NCBI GenBank assembly: GCA_963281155.1
Contig: CAUJLY010000002.1
Span: 992,001-1,056,000, forward strand
DNA: 64,000 nt
Origin: Rhabditophanes sp. KR3021
Taxonomy: Eukaryota > Nematoda > Chromadorea > Rhabditida > Alloionematidae
Direction of reading: 5' to 3'
A model generated the notes under the pieces. It worked only from the letters and a program-made list of their open reading frames with translations. It was not told the DNA's origin and ran no database searches. Both the position numbers and the translations under genes were made by a program. Shown here piece after piece: positions 24,889 through 36,330 of this stretch; position 1 is the first letter of the stretch; every line of letters begins with the position of its first letter.

Positions 24889-25365
24889 ATGACTACTGAC
24901 GCTGAGTTAATTAAAATGAGTGAGGATGTAATGGTACATTCTTATTCGCCTTATTCTAAATTTCCTGTTGGAGCTGCTTTGCTGGGGAAAGATGGGAGAG
25001 TTTTTGTTGGAGGTAAATTGATATTTTTATTTGATTAAATGAATTATATTTTAGTGAACGTCGAAAATGCTTCATTCGGCGGAACTATCTGCGCCGAAAG
25101 ATCAGCCTTTGTGAGTGCCGTAACTGCTGGCTGTCAGGACTTCCAAGCCATTGCTATTTCAACAAATATGTCCGAACCAGCAGCTCCCTGTGGGCTATGC
25201 CGTCAGTTCATGGTTGAATTCGGCAACTTCAAAGTCATCTTAAATTCAGCTTCACAAAAAAGCCAGCAATATTACGAATTAAAGGATCTGCTACCAAGAG
25301 CTTTCTCTCCTCGTTCATTAGATGATTACAAGGAAGAATCAAGCAAAAAGAATGGTAATCACTAA
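24889..25365 (+). CDS. cdd: cytidine deaminase
   Basis: Exons 24889-25012 and 25055-25365 (42-bp intron, phase 1) encode 144 aa, the usual size of homotetrameric cytidine deaminases. The enzyme converts cytidine and deoxycytidine to uridine and deoxyuridine in pyrimidine salvage. Visible motifs are SPYSKFPVGAALL, GVNVENASFGGTICAERSA (zinc-ligand Cys and catalytic Glu in CAE), and PCGLCRQFMVEF with the two further zinc cysteines, then LLPRAFSPRSL. An in-frame ATG lies 24 bp upstream at 24865, but ATG 24889 is preferred because TTTTAG ends seven bases before it, a likely trans-splice acceptor, and family members begin close to this point. Confidence 0.93.
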
Positions 25366-27175
25366 ATTAGTAATAAAGTCTTTTTTGGTACTATTATTAA
25401 ACACTTGTCATTATCTAAACAAAGTAATAAAATTCATCCCCAGAGATTATTGTTTGTATGTCTTTTGAAGATTTATTATAACAGATTTGTGCTCACTACC
25501 TCATATATAAATTTAAATCCGTCTAATCTAAGTTTATTATAAATTTAAAACTTAGGGAGAAGTCTATATTAAGAAGTAGTAGCCATAACACTTTGAAGTG
25601 CTAAAGTTAATAAGTATATTATTACTAGTGCTATCATCATCTTTAAAACAAATTATGCAAGAAAGACAATAATCCGAAAGAAACATTGCCGGCAAATATA
25701 CAAAAGTTTATGTTATTTCTTGATACTTGATGTAATAATAAGTTGGTGGGTTATGAGTGTTAATGATTTGAGCAAATAACACAAGATAAAGGAAATGAGC
25801 ATTTGGCTAAACTTGATAATATATGCTTTGTTTGCTTTGATGGTTTGGGCACAACAACAAGTAGTCATGAAAGGTGGAAAAGGCGCTTAGTTAATGGTTG
25901 TTATGATATCTTTTTTAAGTCACGCCATTTTTGGATATACCTTCTGTGTGGTCGAGTTATTAGTATACCCTCAAAGAGTAGCTTTTTGGAGAGGCTTAGC
26001 ATGGGGACACAAACTATCATATTGATGGCCAACACTTTTAATTTCCTCACCTGTCTATTTACCACAACTTTGTATATTTATTTGTTCTTGTTTTCAAAGT
26101 AAGAAGATACAATTGTGTAGGCTAATTAAGACCCTAAATGACATGTGTGTTGTGGGCTCCTTGAAACAATATTGTTTTATTTGGAACTGATCACGAAGGT
26201 GTCTAAATGATATCATTTACACCACATTAAATACTACAACATCTACACAATGGTAAAAGATTCACTCCCGTAGACAATATATATTTACTTAAGATCACTT
26301 CCTACACCAAATCTTGGTCAAAGCGCTATAAATAAATTTAAATTTAATCAATGTTTTATATATCAATTTTGTACTTAACTATTAATGACACTTTTCTGTA
26401 ATATGCCGCTTTTAATTTAAATCACTAATACAGACTTGAGGATAATTTGAATCTATTTAGAATATGTGGATGTTTGTACAGTATCCCATCAAACTTCCCA
26501 TAACTTAATCTTTTTTTAATTAGTTTGGGGACTTATAATAATAAACTTTTTGTTGTCTAAACTCTTCCTCACTTGACTCAGTGACAGCTTATCTAATATT
26601 GCGCCATCAAAACAGATTAATAATTTTAAAAGTCAAGAGGTACATCTTCTTCTAGTAAATGCTAATATTTGGGTAGACAGGTGGTGGTTACAAGTATACA
26701 ATTAAAGTGAACTTCTGCAATTCACTCATTTTTGGATAATCTCCTAAATGTGCCTCTTCGATATTCAATTAATTAAGTTAAACGTATGTTGCCTAATAAC
26801 AACCATGCATCTATCTCATATCTCACCCCTAAATTATATAAGAGATAAGTGTAAATGCACAAAGAAGAGACACTTGAAATTCAATTTGCAATTGACTAAA
26901 GAAACCTTTAAACTAAAACTCCTCCTGTGTCTATTTCCTTTTCGGTACTGTATTAGTCAAGGGTTTGCGAGAAGCTTTACAAAGTTTTAAATATGATTTT
27001 TAATAAGTATTGCTCCCTCCTCTGCTTATAAAGAAACTTTAGGAGGTGTGTTGACTTTTGTAAGAGTTGAGACTTTGCTACAACACAAAAAGTTTAGGAT
27101 TAGTGTGACTTTTTTATTGACTCGCGAGGTGCCTTTGTCTAATAATATCTAATAACGAGTTGCCTAGTTTCAGAT
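25366..27175. other. intergenic
   Basis: 1.8 kb between cytidine deaminase and the DMRT gene. Two frames of 80-99 codons (25803-26102, 26748-26990) have no splice partners, domains or sensible starts and look like chance. It probably holds DMRT control elements, which I cannot identify. Confidence 0.45.
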
Positions 27176-30100
27176 ATGAGTTCTACTATGACTAATGATG
27201 GTAATTTGTTGCCTAATGGAATTAATGCTGTGGATTTGCAGCACTTATTGAGGATGAGACAGGAAAGGAATCAGAGGACTCCTAAATGTGCCAGATGTAG
27301 GAATCATAATGCCGAGTCTGCTTTAAAAGGTAAATATCTTTTTGTAATTAAAACATTCATTTCCAGGTCACAAAAGATATTGCCAGTGGAAAGATTGCAT
27401 GTGTGAAAAGTGCATGCTAATAGCGGACAGACAGCGTATAATGGCTGCTCAGGTGCTTATCATCATCATCACTGATGACGCTTACAATTAAAATATCCTA
27501 AAGTTATTAAGCTTATTTAGACAAAGTTTATTTAAGCAACAAATTATGATGACAGTTGGTGATTTGCCACTTGGGTTTCTCCATCCAAATATACTCGAGA
27601 TTCTCAGCCATTTCTTTAGAAGCAACAGGCAACTTCACGACCATCCTTTCCAACCCAGCTTTGTTTATTTGGTTAATTCTATCTTGTGTTCTATCAAACA
27701 AATCTTCATTTCTTACTTTACGGCTGTACTTGCTATAGTACTTCTCAATTCGGTCATTCTTTTCAGACTCCCCGATATGGCAAACAGCCAAGAGAAAGTC
27801 ATCAAAGACATTGTCTTTAGCGAGGACTTTTCCTCCAACGTTTGGATCCAAAAAGAAGTAGATATAGACTTTGTTGACTGTCGAAAGGTTGTGCCTTTCT
27901 GGCCAAATAATATCTAGTACACTTTCAGCTTCGAATTTTTGATTAAAGTCCTGCTCATCATCGCGTAATTGTTGGCAGCCGCGATTGTACACGTAGTCTG
28001 AGAATGATGTTTGATGGTCGAATGACAGTGTTGACGATGTTTTTCCTGAGCACAAATTCCGCTTTCATTGTGTTTCTTAACTAGTTTGCCCATTTGCAAA
28101 CTGAGAAGGTTACTCTGAGCTTCAATCCCATGTGCTGTTGTGAAGAATATAATGCCTCGCCATTGATTTTCAAGAACCGCACCTCAAATACTTCCCCACC
28201 ATTGATACGCTTAATAATTTTTTCAACTTCCTTCGAACAAGGACCATTTCCAAAAATAATCGCTGCACATTCATTGGCATGACCATGAAATATGCTCACC
28301 ATACTTGATATTCTCTGTAGACATGTACACCGATGTACCTAAAGCCATCTATTCTCAATTTATAAACCGCCTGAGCTTTGAGCTAGAATTACCACACACC
28401 TTGCTTGCCTCCCTCCTGATTTGTCAGAAAGCATTTCATTTTCTTTACCGTCCAAAAGATCGGGAATTTCAAAGGCATCTATACAGTTTCTTAATTCATT
28501 GACTTGGGATATTAAATTTCCTTTGAATTCTTGATTAGTTGCAAAAGTGTAAGAGAGGTGATGGATAAACTTTTGGATCCTAGATATATTAGACGGTTTC
28601 AGAGATTTTCTGTACTTTGAAAAAGAATCACTAGTAGGACCTCCGAAAAGAAAATGGCTACTTTTGTTATCACTCAACCTGATATGTTGAAAGATGAATA
28701 ACAGATCTTCAGAGTACCTTTCATTCGGAGTTTTGGACAAATCACCAGGTATAATACGTAGTTCTTGGTGACACAACCCAAATATTTCGTTGCTTTTCTC
28801 TCGAACTTTGTTAACATTAATAAAATCAGCACGAAACCTTTCTCTTTCGTATTTCTCTCCAAAGAATGCATTAGCTTTGTCAATAACGACCCCGATGCTC
28901 ATTCGTCTAGTTGCAATTTTTTCTCATTCATTTGGTCAGCTGTTAAAGGTGGTTCTTTATTTTGGCATTCCACTACCGAAATTGAAAATAACTTCGATTT
29001 AGAAGGCTTAATTGGAACTAAGATAATTAATAAGTAATTCAAAGAAATTACAATTTACCTTCAACGGGCAAGGGCTCTTGGGGAGGAAGAGCATTACTTT
29101 TGGTCAAAGGCAAACTGCTTTCAACCTTGTAAATTTTTGTTGGTCCAACTTCTTCGAGACTGGCATTCTTCAGCATACCAGTTATCTCATCTACTTTTCT
29201 CCTGCTTCTTTAGCGATCTTGGGTAGAACTAGTTCTTTTCTCCATTTTCAGTTACCATCTTAGATAAATACGAAATAAGGTGTAATTAACTATAAAGTAA
29301 TGATTAATAAGAGCCAAACAGAGTTTACAATGCAGATTGTAATTTTTAAAATTACACCTAAAGTTGCACAAGCAACTCAGTAAAAAAGATGTACACAATT
29401 AATCTAGCAACATTCATCTGAAATTATCTATTTGCCTGTTGTTTAATAATGTAAAACAAGACATTAATGAGTATTATTTACAAAATATTTAAACTCCACT
29501 TACTACTGTTTTGAAACTTTTGTAATTCATTTGATTAGATCAATCACATATGCTTAGTTGAATCTTAATATACATTTATTAAAAAATACACCTTTAAATT
29601 CATGTATTAATAAAAGTATTTTCAGGTTGCCCTTCGCCGTCAACAAAGCCAGCAAGAACAAGAAGCGAGAGAAATTGGAATGCTTCTAGGTCTTTCATCA
29701 GGTAATTCCCAATATCACATGCAAATAATTCTTCAATTTCAGAAGATGACATCCTTCGCAACACCAGAAAAAGAGCCGAATCCGTAGACTCTTCTGAAGA
29801 CATTTCTCCCAAAATTGCCCGTCACGAAACCAATTCCACAATTTTAAATCGTAAGTCACTTCAAAAAAAGTTGATAAATTGTACAAATGTGTCAACTGTC
29901 CCATTAAAAGGTACTTCTAAAGAGCTTGTAACATTTAATGTTTACTGTTTTACCTGATATCATGTTTCCTATTATCATTTTGTATTGTTCACATTATTCA
30001 TGTTAGTGGCAAGTCATTAAGCTTAACTACTTGTCTAATTTGAGTATTCACTCCACTTAGAGATACCTTTTTAAGTGAGGATGTTTACAATAACACCTGA

Positions 30101-30668
30101 TGACACATTATCAAATATGAGCGAGGGTACCTTTTAAAATGAGGGTACGAATTAACACAACATTTAACTTTATTAAATATCAATTTCAGCTTTGAAATGT
30201 TTGGCTACATCTGCTAAACTGTCACCTGATAATGTCAATAGAATACATCTCAGTTCATCTCACAATTCAACATCTTCTACCTCTTCAGATGTGTCTAATT
30301 CGATCTCACCAAATCCTTGCAATGCTGTCACAACAACTCCAACCAGTAATTCAGCACATCCAGACATTGCTAATTCGTGGATTCAACAAGCAGCCAATTT
30401 CAATCCAATATATAGACAAAATGTGATGTCCAACAATTTGATGAGCAATCAAATTTTCCCTCCACCACCTCCATTCTTCCTTCCCCCTCAGCATATTTTT
30501 CACTTCACTCAAGCTCAAAGAAATCACATGAACTTGGCAGCGTCCTTCAATTATATGAATCAAAATGGCTCATTCTTCGGCTCACCAACTCAAGAACCTA
30601 ACCTCATTGTCTCAATAAAAGATGCCCTTGACAAGCAGGCTGACAAAGATGAATCTAAAAAACATTAA
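27176..30668 (+). CDS. DM-domain (DMRT/doublesex-mab-3) transcription factor
   Basis: Exons 27176-27329, 27367-27452, 29626-29701, 29743-29850 and 30190-30668 encode 300 aa. The DM domain (about residues 40-85) spans exons 1-3: [19 protein letters not shown], then [17 protein letters not shown] and [17 protein letters not shown]. All intertwined zinc-site Cys/His residues are present, so DNA binding is expected. The rest is Ser/Thr-, Asn- and Pro-rich ([14 protein letters not shown]), typical of activation or repression regions; I see no DMA domain. DMRT factors control sexual differentiation and sex-specific neurons. The ATG lies two bases after TTTCAG, a likely trans-splice acceptor. Intron 2 (27453-29625) carries an antisense gene relic. 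Which nematode dmd gene this matches cannot be told by eye. Confidence 0.92.
27528..29258 (-). pseudogene. antisense gene relic in DMRT intron 2 (family X copy 2)
   Basis: A minus-strand coding sequence of about 1.7 kb fills most of the intron. It could start at ATG 29258 or 29245; either frame is broken early. A clean 41-bp intron (29058-29018, GTAAAT to CTTAG) joins PLPVEG-type sequence in frame to VPIKPSKS. Then come frame changes near 28920 (next to a run of A), 28370 and 28090, separating open stretches of 180, 73 and 175 codons that end at TGA/TAA near 27528. Neighbouring genes in this window are intact over up to 2.4 kb per exon, so sequencing error is a less likely cause of the breaks. 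It aligns by eye in six collinear blocks with the relic in the semaphorin intron. No known domain was recognised. Confidence 0.62.
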
Positions 30669-32000
30669 CCTTTGTGAAATTAAACTTTATAAATCTATAT
30701 CCATCATTAATTACCACTTAATAATAATATCTTTTCTAATCAACCTGTTTCTTTACAATACCCTTTTTTGATACAAACAAATATGTTTAATAATTGTTTA
30801 TAATAACAAAATCTTTATCACTTAAATAACAAAAATAAATTAGTTAAAAAGGTAAAAACAAAAATGTATCAATTGCCATTATTTATTCAATTTGTTTAAT
30901 GTAACAATAAATATTTTTGAATACTTATTCATTTTACGTTGCTTTGATGAGAATATGTGAGGAAATTAACACTAAATATTTCCATTTATTTGGTGGGTTA
31001 TTGTGTGTGTGCAGCATTTGGACACACTACTAATACTTTTACTTGTCCTCCTATACTCGTCGATTAAATGTATAATATCTCGTTACACAAAAGGGACGTA
31101 AGCCAAATTATCAGTTCAAACAAATATTCCGAAAATCTAGCAAAGATATGGTCGCTCAAATAAAGTAACAAAGGCGACATCATTTTATTCGATGCACTTT
31201 TTGCCTAGTTGCTTATTTTTATGTTTCCACTTATTTATCATATTCACATCGACATATTGTACTATTTCAATCAACAAAAATGTCTACGAACAAAAACTTC
31301 CTTCTTTTATTTTGTTTTATTTTACTTTTGGTCTGGGGGCTTTAAATGAAAAGGATATATATTTTAAACTTCTCTAAAAATTTCATAATAACTCTTAAAA
31401 TTACGAAACATTCATTTGTCTACTCGTTAAATAGCTATCTATACAACTGATGACAAGTAATAGTTTACAATTTCTTATTAAATAAAAACAACCCTTTATA
31501 TCTTTATTTCCTGTTAACCAAATATTATGTCGATTTTATGGAAAATACACCATTTGTTGTGTGTATGTCTTTGCCAAATAATTGTTGCAACTGTCAAAAT
31601 GTGATATGTCATAATTTTGAATTGTCAAACACGTTATGCCAGTTGTTGAGCATTTAACTTTTATTGCAGAAAGATTGGTTATCACATGTGAGAAAATTTA
31701 AAAATCTTTATCATGTGCTTTTTGACAATTTAATGGGTATGTAGATACTTTATTCTTTGCTATCTTTCAAAGTTCAGTCTTTTTGGTGACTTGGTTGAAT
31801 GGTGTTATCTATACTTTCTTGGAAACAATTAAATTCAATTTTTTAAATTTTAATTGATTTAATAGTTTTGATGAATATGTCGTTGATTAGATATTGCCTT
31901 TCATCTTTCCGCGTCAAAGTGATAATCAAAATTGTCTTTTCTTTTTTATTCATTTTGTTATATTTAAAGTTTCAGGTTTAATCTAATGCACCACCACTAA
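30669..32000. other. intergenic
   Basis: Contains DMRT 3' UTR signals (AATAAA near 30835 and 30907) and, near 31970-31975, TTTCAG preceding the GPCPD1-type gene's start. No credible gene was seen; the 61-codon frame at 31192 is low complexity. Confidence 0.45.
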
Positions 32001-34933
32001 ATGCAAATGACTCCATCTTGCCCCGAAGTCAAAGTGAAACTCTATTTCACCGTCTCAGTTACTGGTGGCACCAAACCCTACGAAAAATTATTCGTCGTAG
32101 GTAACTCCATCGAATTAGGAACCTGGCAACCTTCAGAAGCTCTCCAACTAGAGCCTTGCCACGAAAAGTAACTTTGCCTTTCTTTACTATTCCCAATTAA
32201 TTTATTTAGTAATGAATTGTGGAAAGGAACTATTACCACCGACCTCAAAACAGTCAAGTTTAGGTACTTCATCGGGTATTATCTGGAGTCTGGTAATGAC
32301 ACAACAACCGAACCGATTTTGATTATTTCTCAATGGGAAACTTTTCTTAAACCTAGAAATGTGATGCCACATGTTGAGTCTATGAAATCTGGCATTTGTC
32401 GAGAGAATGTTAATGACGAGTTTGGGTTTCATGCCGGAAGATCCAAGATATCACACGGATGGATTCATCACCCTGATCAAAATGAGATTTTGTTGAGAAT
32501 CGGTGGTAGTCCTATTAAATACTTCAAGGCTCCAAAGGTTTTGGATGAAACCTTCAGAATCAAAATAATTCCGATGGATGTAAGGAATAAAGACAATTAC
32601 GGAGGTTCAGACGACGAGGGAGATGATTCGGGTACTAATGATTCTGGGATCGTACAAAACACATTGCCTTCCTTTAGTGAAACGGATGTTGCTCCTTTGT
32701 CTAAGGAAATTCCTTATTATAAAAAACAACATGAATTTGGAGAGGAATTTAGAAAGAATACTGACTATTTCATCTTCAGAACCACTTCCGTTTCTGTTTA
32801 TAACTTGGGGTTTTGCATCGAAATTTATGTGACTAAACCATCGAAGGAAGCAGGTGGAAAGGTAGAGTATTTTAAGAAATGCACAGCTTATGCGTTTCCA
32901 TCTAGTTTAGCTGATACGTGTGGAAAGACAGACATTCCTTTGATTGGAAGAAACGGAATTCCGTGCGGCCAAATCCAAATAGATTATCTTTTTGTCAGAC
33001 CCCTAAGAAAGGCCATCAACACACCTCTCTTGATGGAGGAAACTTTCATCAAACATTGGAAAAAGAGAAGCACTGTCGAGGTTGGTCACAGAGGAATGGG
33101 TGATTCCTACACAAAGCTAACTGCTGCCCGTGAAAATACTATTCACTCCCTAAATTATGCTGCCGACAAAGGAGCTGATTACGTGGAGTTCGATGTCCAG
33201 CTTACAAAAGACAAACACGCCGTCGTGTTTCACGACTTCCATGTCCTAGTTTCAGTTGCCAAGAAACCAAGTACAACTACACCTAGTCTAAAACCAGCAG
33301 ACAGTCAAACTAGCATTAGTTCGAATGATTCACACAAAAGTTCAAATGACAGTCAGGTTTCATCTCCTTCCGAAAATGGAGGAACTGATATGTATGAATT
33401 AGCGGTGAAGGACTTGACATTAAAGCAACTAAAGTTGTTGCATCTAGATCATGTCAAGCACAAGACGATAGATTGGGATAAATCAAAGAGAGTTACTTCT
33501 GATCCTGATGAGTGTGAATCAAAACATTCTTTCCCTACTTTGGTTGAAGCCTTAAAAACAGTAGATACTAAAGTCGGCTTCAATATCGAGGTCAAGTACC
33601 CTATTATCCAAATAGATGGTGTCCACGAATGTTCCAATTACTTTGAACGAAATGATTTTGTGGATATAATCTTGGCGGATGTGTTGAATTTGGCTGGGGA
33701 AAGGAGAATCGTTTTTTCGAGCTTTGATCCAGATACGTGTTTGATGATTTCGTTGAAGCAAAATAAGTATCCTGTTTTGTTTTTGTCTGTTGGGAATGAC
33801 ACGAAATATATGGTTTATAGAGATGAAAGAACTCATAGTTCAATTAATGCTGTCAATTTTATTGCCGGAACAGCTTTGTTGGGAGTCAACTTTCATTCAG
33901 AGGTAAGCATTTATTAAAAGTTACAAAAATGGTTAACGATTTATTACAAATAACAAAATCGTTTAAAATATTGTCCTGCTCAGCTTGAATAGCCTACGAA
34001 GATTTAAATTATATACAAATAAATGGCAATAACTATCCATTGGTTTTCCAATCAGAGACAAAAATTCTTGAACTGTTATCAACTTTGGCATTTCATCTCC
34101 TCCTTCAGTTAGTATCAGGTTTTCTAAAAATGGAATATAATTATTGCTATTTTTACTTATCAGCCAAGTTTTTTCATTAGATTTGATCAATTTTTGTTGG
34201 TCTGCCTCCAAACTGTGTCTATTCTTTCCTCTAGATTTTTTGGGTCTTACCTTGAAGATCTTTTTTTTGTCCATCCTTAGATAAAATAACGCACAGTTTA
34301 ATTGCGATCTTAAGCAAATAAAAATAAGCAACTTTGATTAGTACAACATAAATTTGTTCTCAATGACACGCCACGTCAATGCCTAAAGCTAAAATTCCAA
34401 AAAGCCTTAAGGAGGCGGTTGTATACAGTCTCTTTAGAATTAATTTTTAACGCATATTAATTTATATTTCCTTATAGGATGTTTTGAAAGATCCTAAATG
34501 TATTGAACGGGCCAAATCTTTTGGACTTGTGACTTTTGTGTGGGGAGATGAATTAAATGACAGAAAACAGGTGGAGTATTTCAAGAAAGTTTTGATGGTC
34601 GATGGTATTATTTACGATCGAATTGGAGAAGACGAAAGTAGAAAGAATATCTTTACGGTGGAAAAGGAAATCAAAAAGACTTTGTTCGAACGAATTCCAG
34701 ACAAAGGAGGAATGCCATCCATTAGAAAGAAGGAAAAATCTCCTCAATTACAGAAATTTTCCTCAGTCTGCCTTAATGATCCAGTGTATGACGTGGATGA
34801 ATACAAAAGTCATCGGAAAACACGTGCCTGGTCACCAGAAACAACACCACGACATTACAGTGGTCGCAACAGTGAATCCATATTTACTATCGGTGGCTCA
34901 AAAGCCGCAGCCTTTGGAAATAAAGAAGTTTAA
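32001..34933 (+). CDS. gpcpd1: GPCPD1-type glycerophosphocholine phosphodiesterase
   Basis: Exons 32001-32167, 32210-33902 and 34478-34933 encode 771 aa. The N-terminus (EVKVKLYFTVSV, GNSIELGTWQPSEAL, NELWKGTI) is a CBM20 starch-binding-type domain, and the second half is a glycerophosphodiester phosphodiesterase barrel: VGHRGMGDSY (HRG motif), ARENTIHSL, ADYVEFDVQLTKD and VVFHDF, then FNIEVKYP and FVWGDELND near the end. This CBM20-GDPD pairing is specific to GPCPD1/GDE5, a cytosolic enzyme that hydrolyses glycerophosphocholine to glycerol-3-phosphate and choline. Ser-rich insertions interrupt the barrel near residues 415-440. The 575-bp second intron holds an antisense gene. The tail after residue 690 is basic and divergent. 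Confidence 0.93.
33963..34274 (-). CDS. nested antisense small basic protein, unknown
   Basis: A 103-aa frame lies wholly within intron 2 of the GPCPD1-type gene on the opposite strand. It begins MDKKKIFKVRPKKSRGKNR, a basic stretch resembling a nuclear or nucleolar signal, and continues with balanced composition (ILTEGGDEMPKLITVQEFL). On the minus strand TTTATCTAAG ends one base before the ATG, a possible trans-splice acceptor, and AATAAA follows the stop at 33945-33940. These flanks support an independent gene. No family was recognised. Confidence 0.5.
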   Translation of the reverse strand: MDKKKIFKVRPKKSRGKNRHSLEADQQKLIKSNEKTWLISKNSNNYIPFLENLILTEGGDEMPKLITVQEFLSLIGKPMDSYCHLFVYNLNLRRLFKLSRTIF

Positions 34934-36330
34934 AAAATTGAATTTATTATTATTATTATTATTTATGCTGTATTGGGGATTTAAAAAACTAGACGATAAA
35001 ATCACTTAAATTTTATTATAAAATAAATAACTAAATAAATAGTGTGTTTTTGTTTTGGTCGTGTGAATTTTTGGTTTGTGTACAAGGTAATTCCTGCAAC
35101 CATTTGCAAAAAGTTAGAAGATATTTGCTGTATCTTTTTCTAAACTTCTCTAATTAAACTCCAATTTAATAAGTGGATTTTAATGTATACTTTAATTGAA
35201 TTCGAGAAAGGGGTTTGTTTGTTTGTGATAAAATAGTTGGCTTACCTCTTAATTAGCAAAGCCTCAAGTAGTATAAATGTATTTTCTTTTAAATTAAATC
35301 TCAAATATTATATTAAATATACGAGACTTAATCTTATTACAAGTGTACCGAAGAATTACCAATGTTGACTAGGTGACTTTTGATATTATATAGGGAGGAC
35401 ACTGTTTTATTATCAAGTTACATCACATATAATTTAGTTGAGGGAAGAAGATATGAATACATTTGATTTTTAGTCTTGCGTACTTTTGACAAATTTTCCT
35501 CACTTCTTACCCTTTCATTAACATTATTTAATGTTCTTTTGCTAACAACAAATTCATAACATCAATTTAATCTTGAAAGCGTATTATTTCAGAATTCACA
35601 TGTTTGTACATTTTTTGATACTACGTTGCCTCTATTTCAACAAAAACAATGAATGTGTCAAAAAACTAGCTCATTGCATTTCTTTTACTACACCACATCC
35701 AAAAAGCCATTTGCATATTTTATTTAGAAGCATGGTACATATTATTATTTTAAGTCAAAACCCATAAGCTAGTGTAACTTTTGTAAAGAAGATTAGGTGT
35801 CGAAGAGACAAGGAAAACATATATTTATTATTAATATTATGTAGTGCGGCTCACTTTATATTAACTAAATATTATCATTTGCTATTTAGAATATATGCAT
35901 GTGCCGCGATACATTTTTGGTCTCTAAAACAAAAATGCACTTGTTATATAGTTCTTTGGTTGTTTATAATTAATTTAGCTTGGATCTGTTTGCGCGTCTT
36001 GTATAATAAGGATAAATAATTGAATTAGGATTTATTTAGAATACACATTTAAGTAGATATATTTTTATTTTAGTTTGTATATTATTAGTCAATTTCAAGG
36101 CTATTACATATTATATATTGCTTCTACCATTATATTTACTCTTCTAAACTAGTAGCTTACTACTTTTATTTTGACACAAAAAGTACAAGCACAGTAAAAA
36201 AAGATAAAGAAAAGAAGTATCATCCTCAACGCTTCATCAATCCTTTTGATAATCAACACATTGATCTTCATCAACAAATTTTTTGTTGACAATAAGATAT
36301 ATTGTTAAGAGACAGCAAGCAATCAAAGAA
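34934..36330. other. intergenic
   Basis: Starts with a (TTA)n microsatellite at about 34943-34965 inside the GPCPD1-type 3' UTR, then AATAAA-type signals near 35020. The remainder is AT-rich with no coding sequence seen. Confidence 0.45.

Noticed and set aside
27528..28902. Minus-strand frames in the DMRT intron read as an Argonaute/PIWI gene
   Set aside because: Length and charge pattern suggested it at first, but no PAZ or PIWI catalytic motif is present and the blocks do not follow the Argonaute order, so the family is left unnamed.
34602..35009. 135-codon frame ending in a hydrophobic stretch
   Set aside because: It overlaps the last GPCPD1-type exon in another frame; the hydrophobic end comes from the TTA microsatellite in the 3' UTR.
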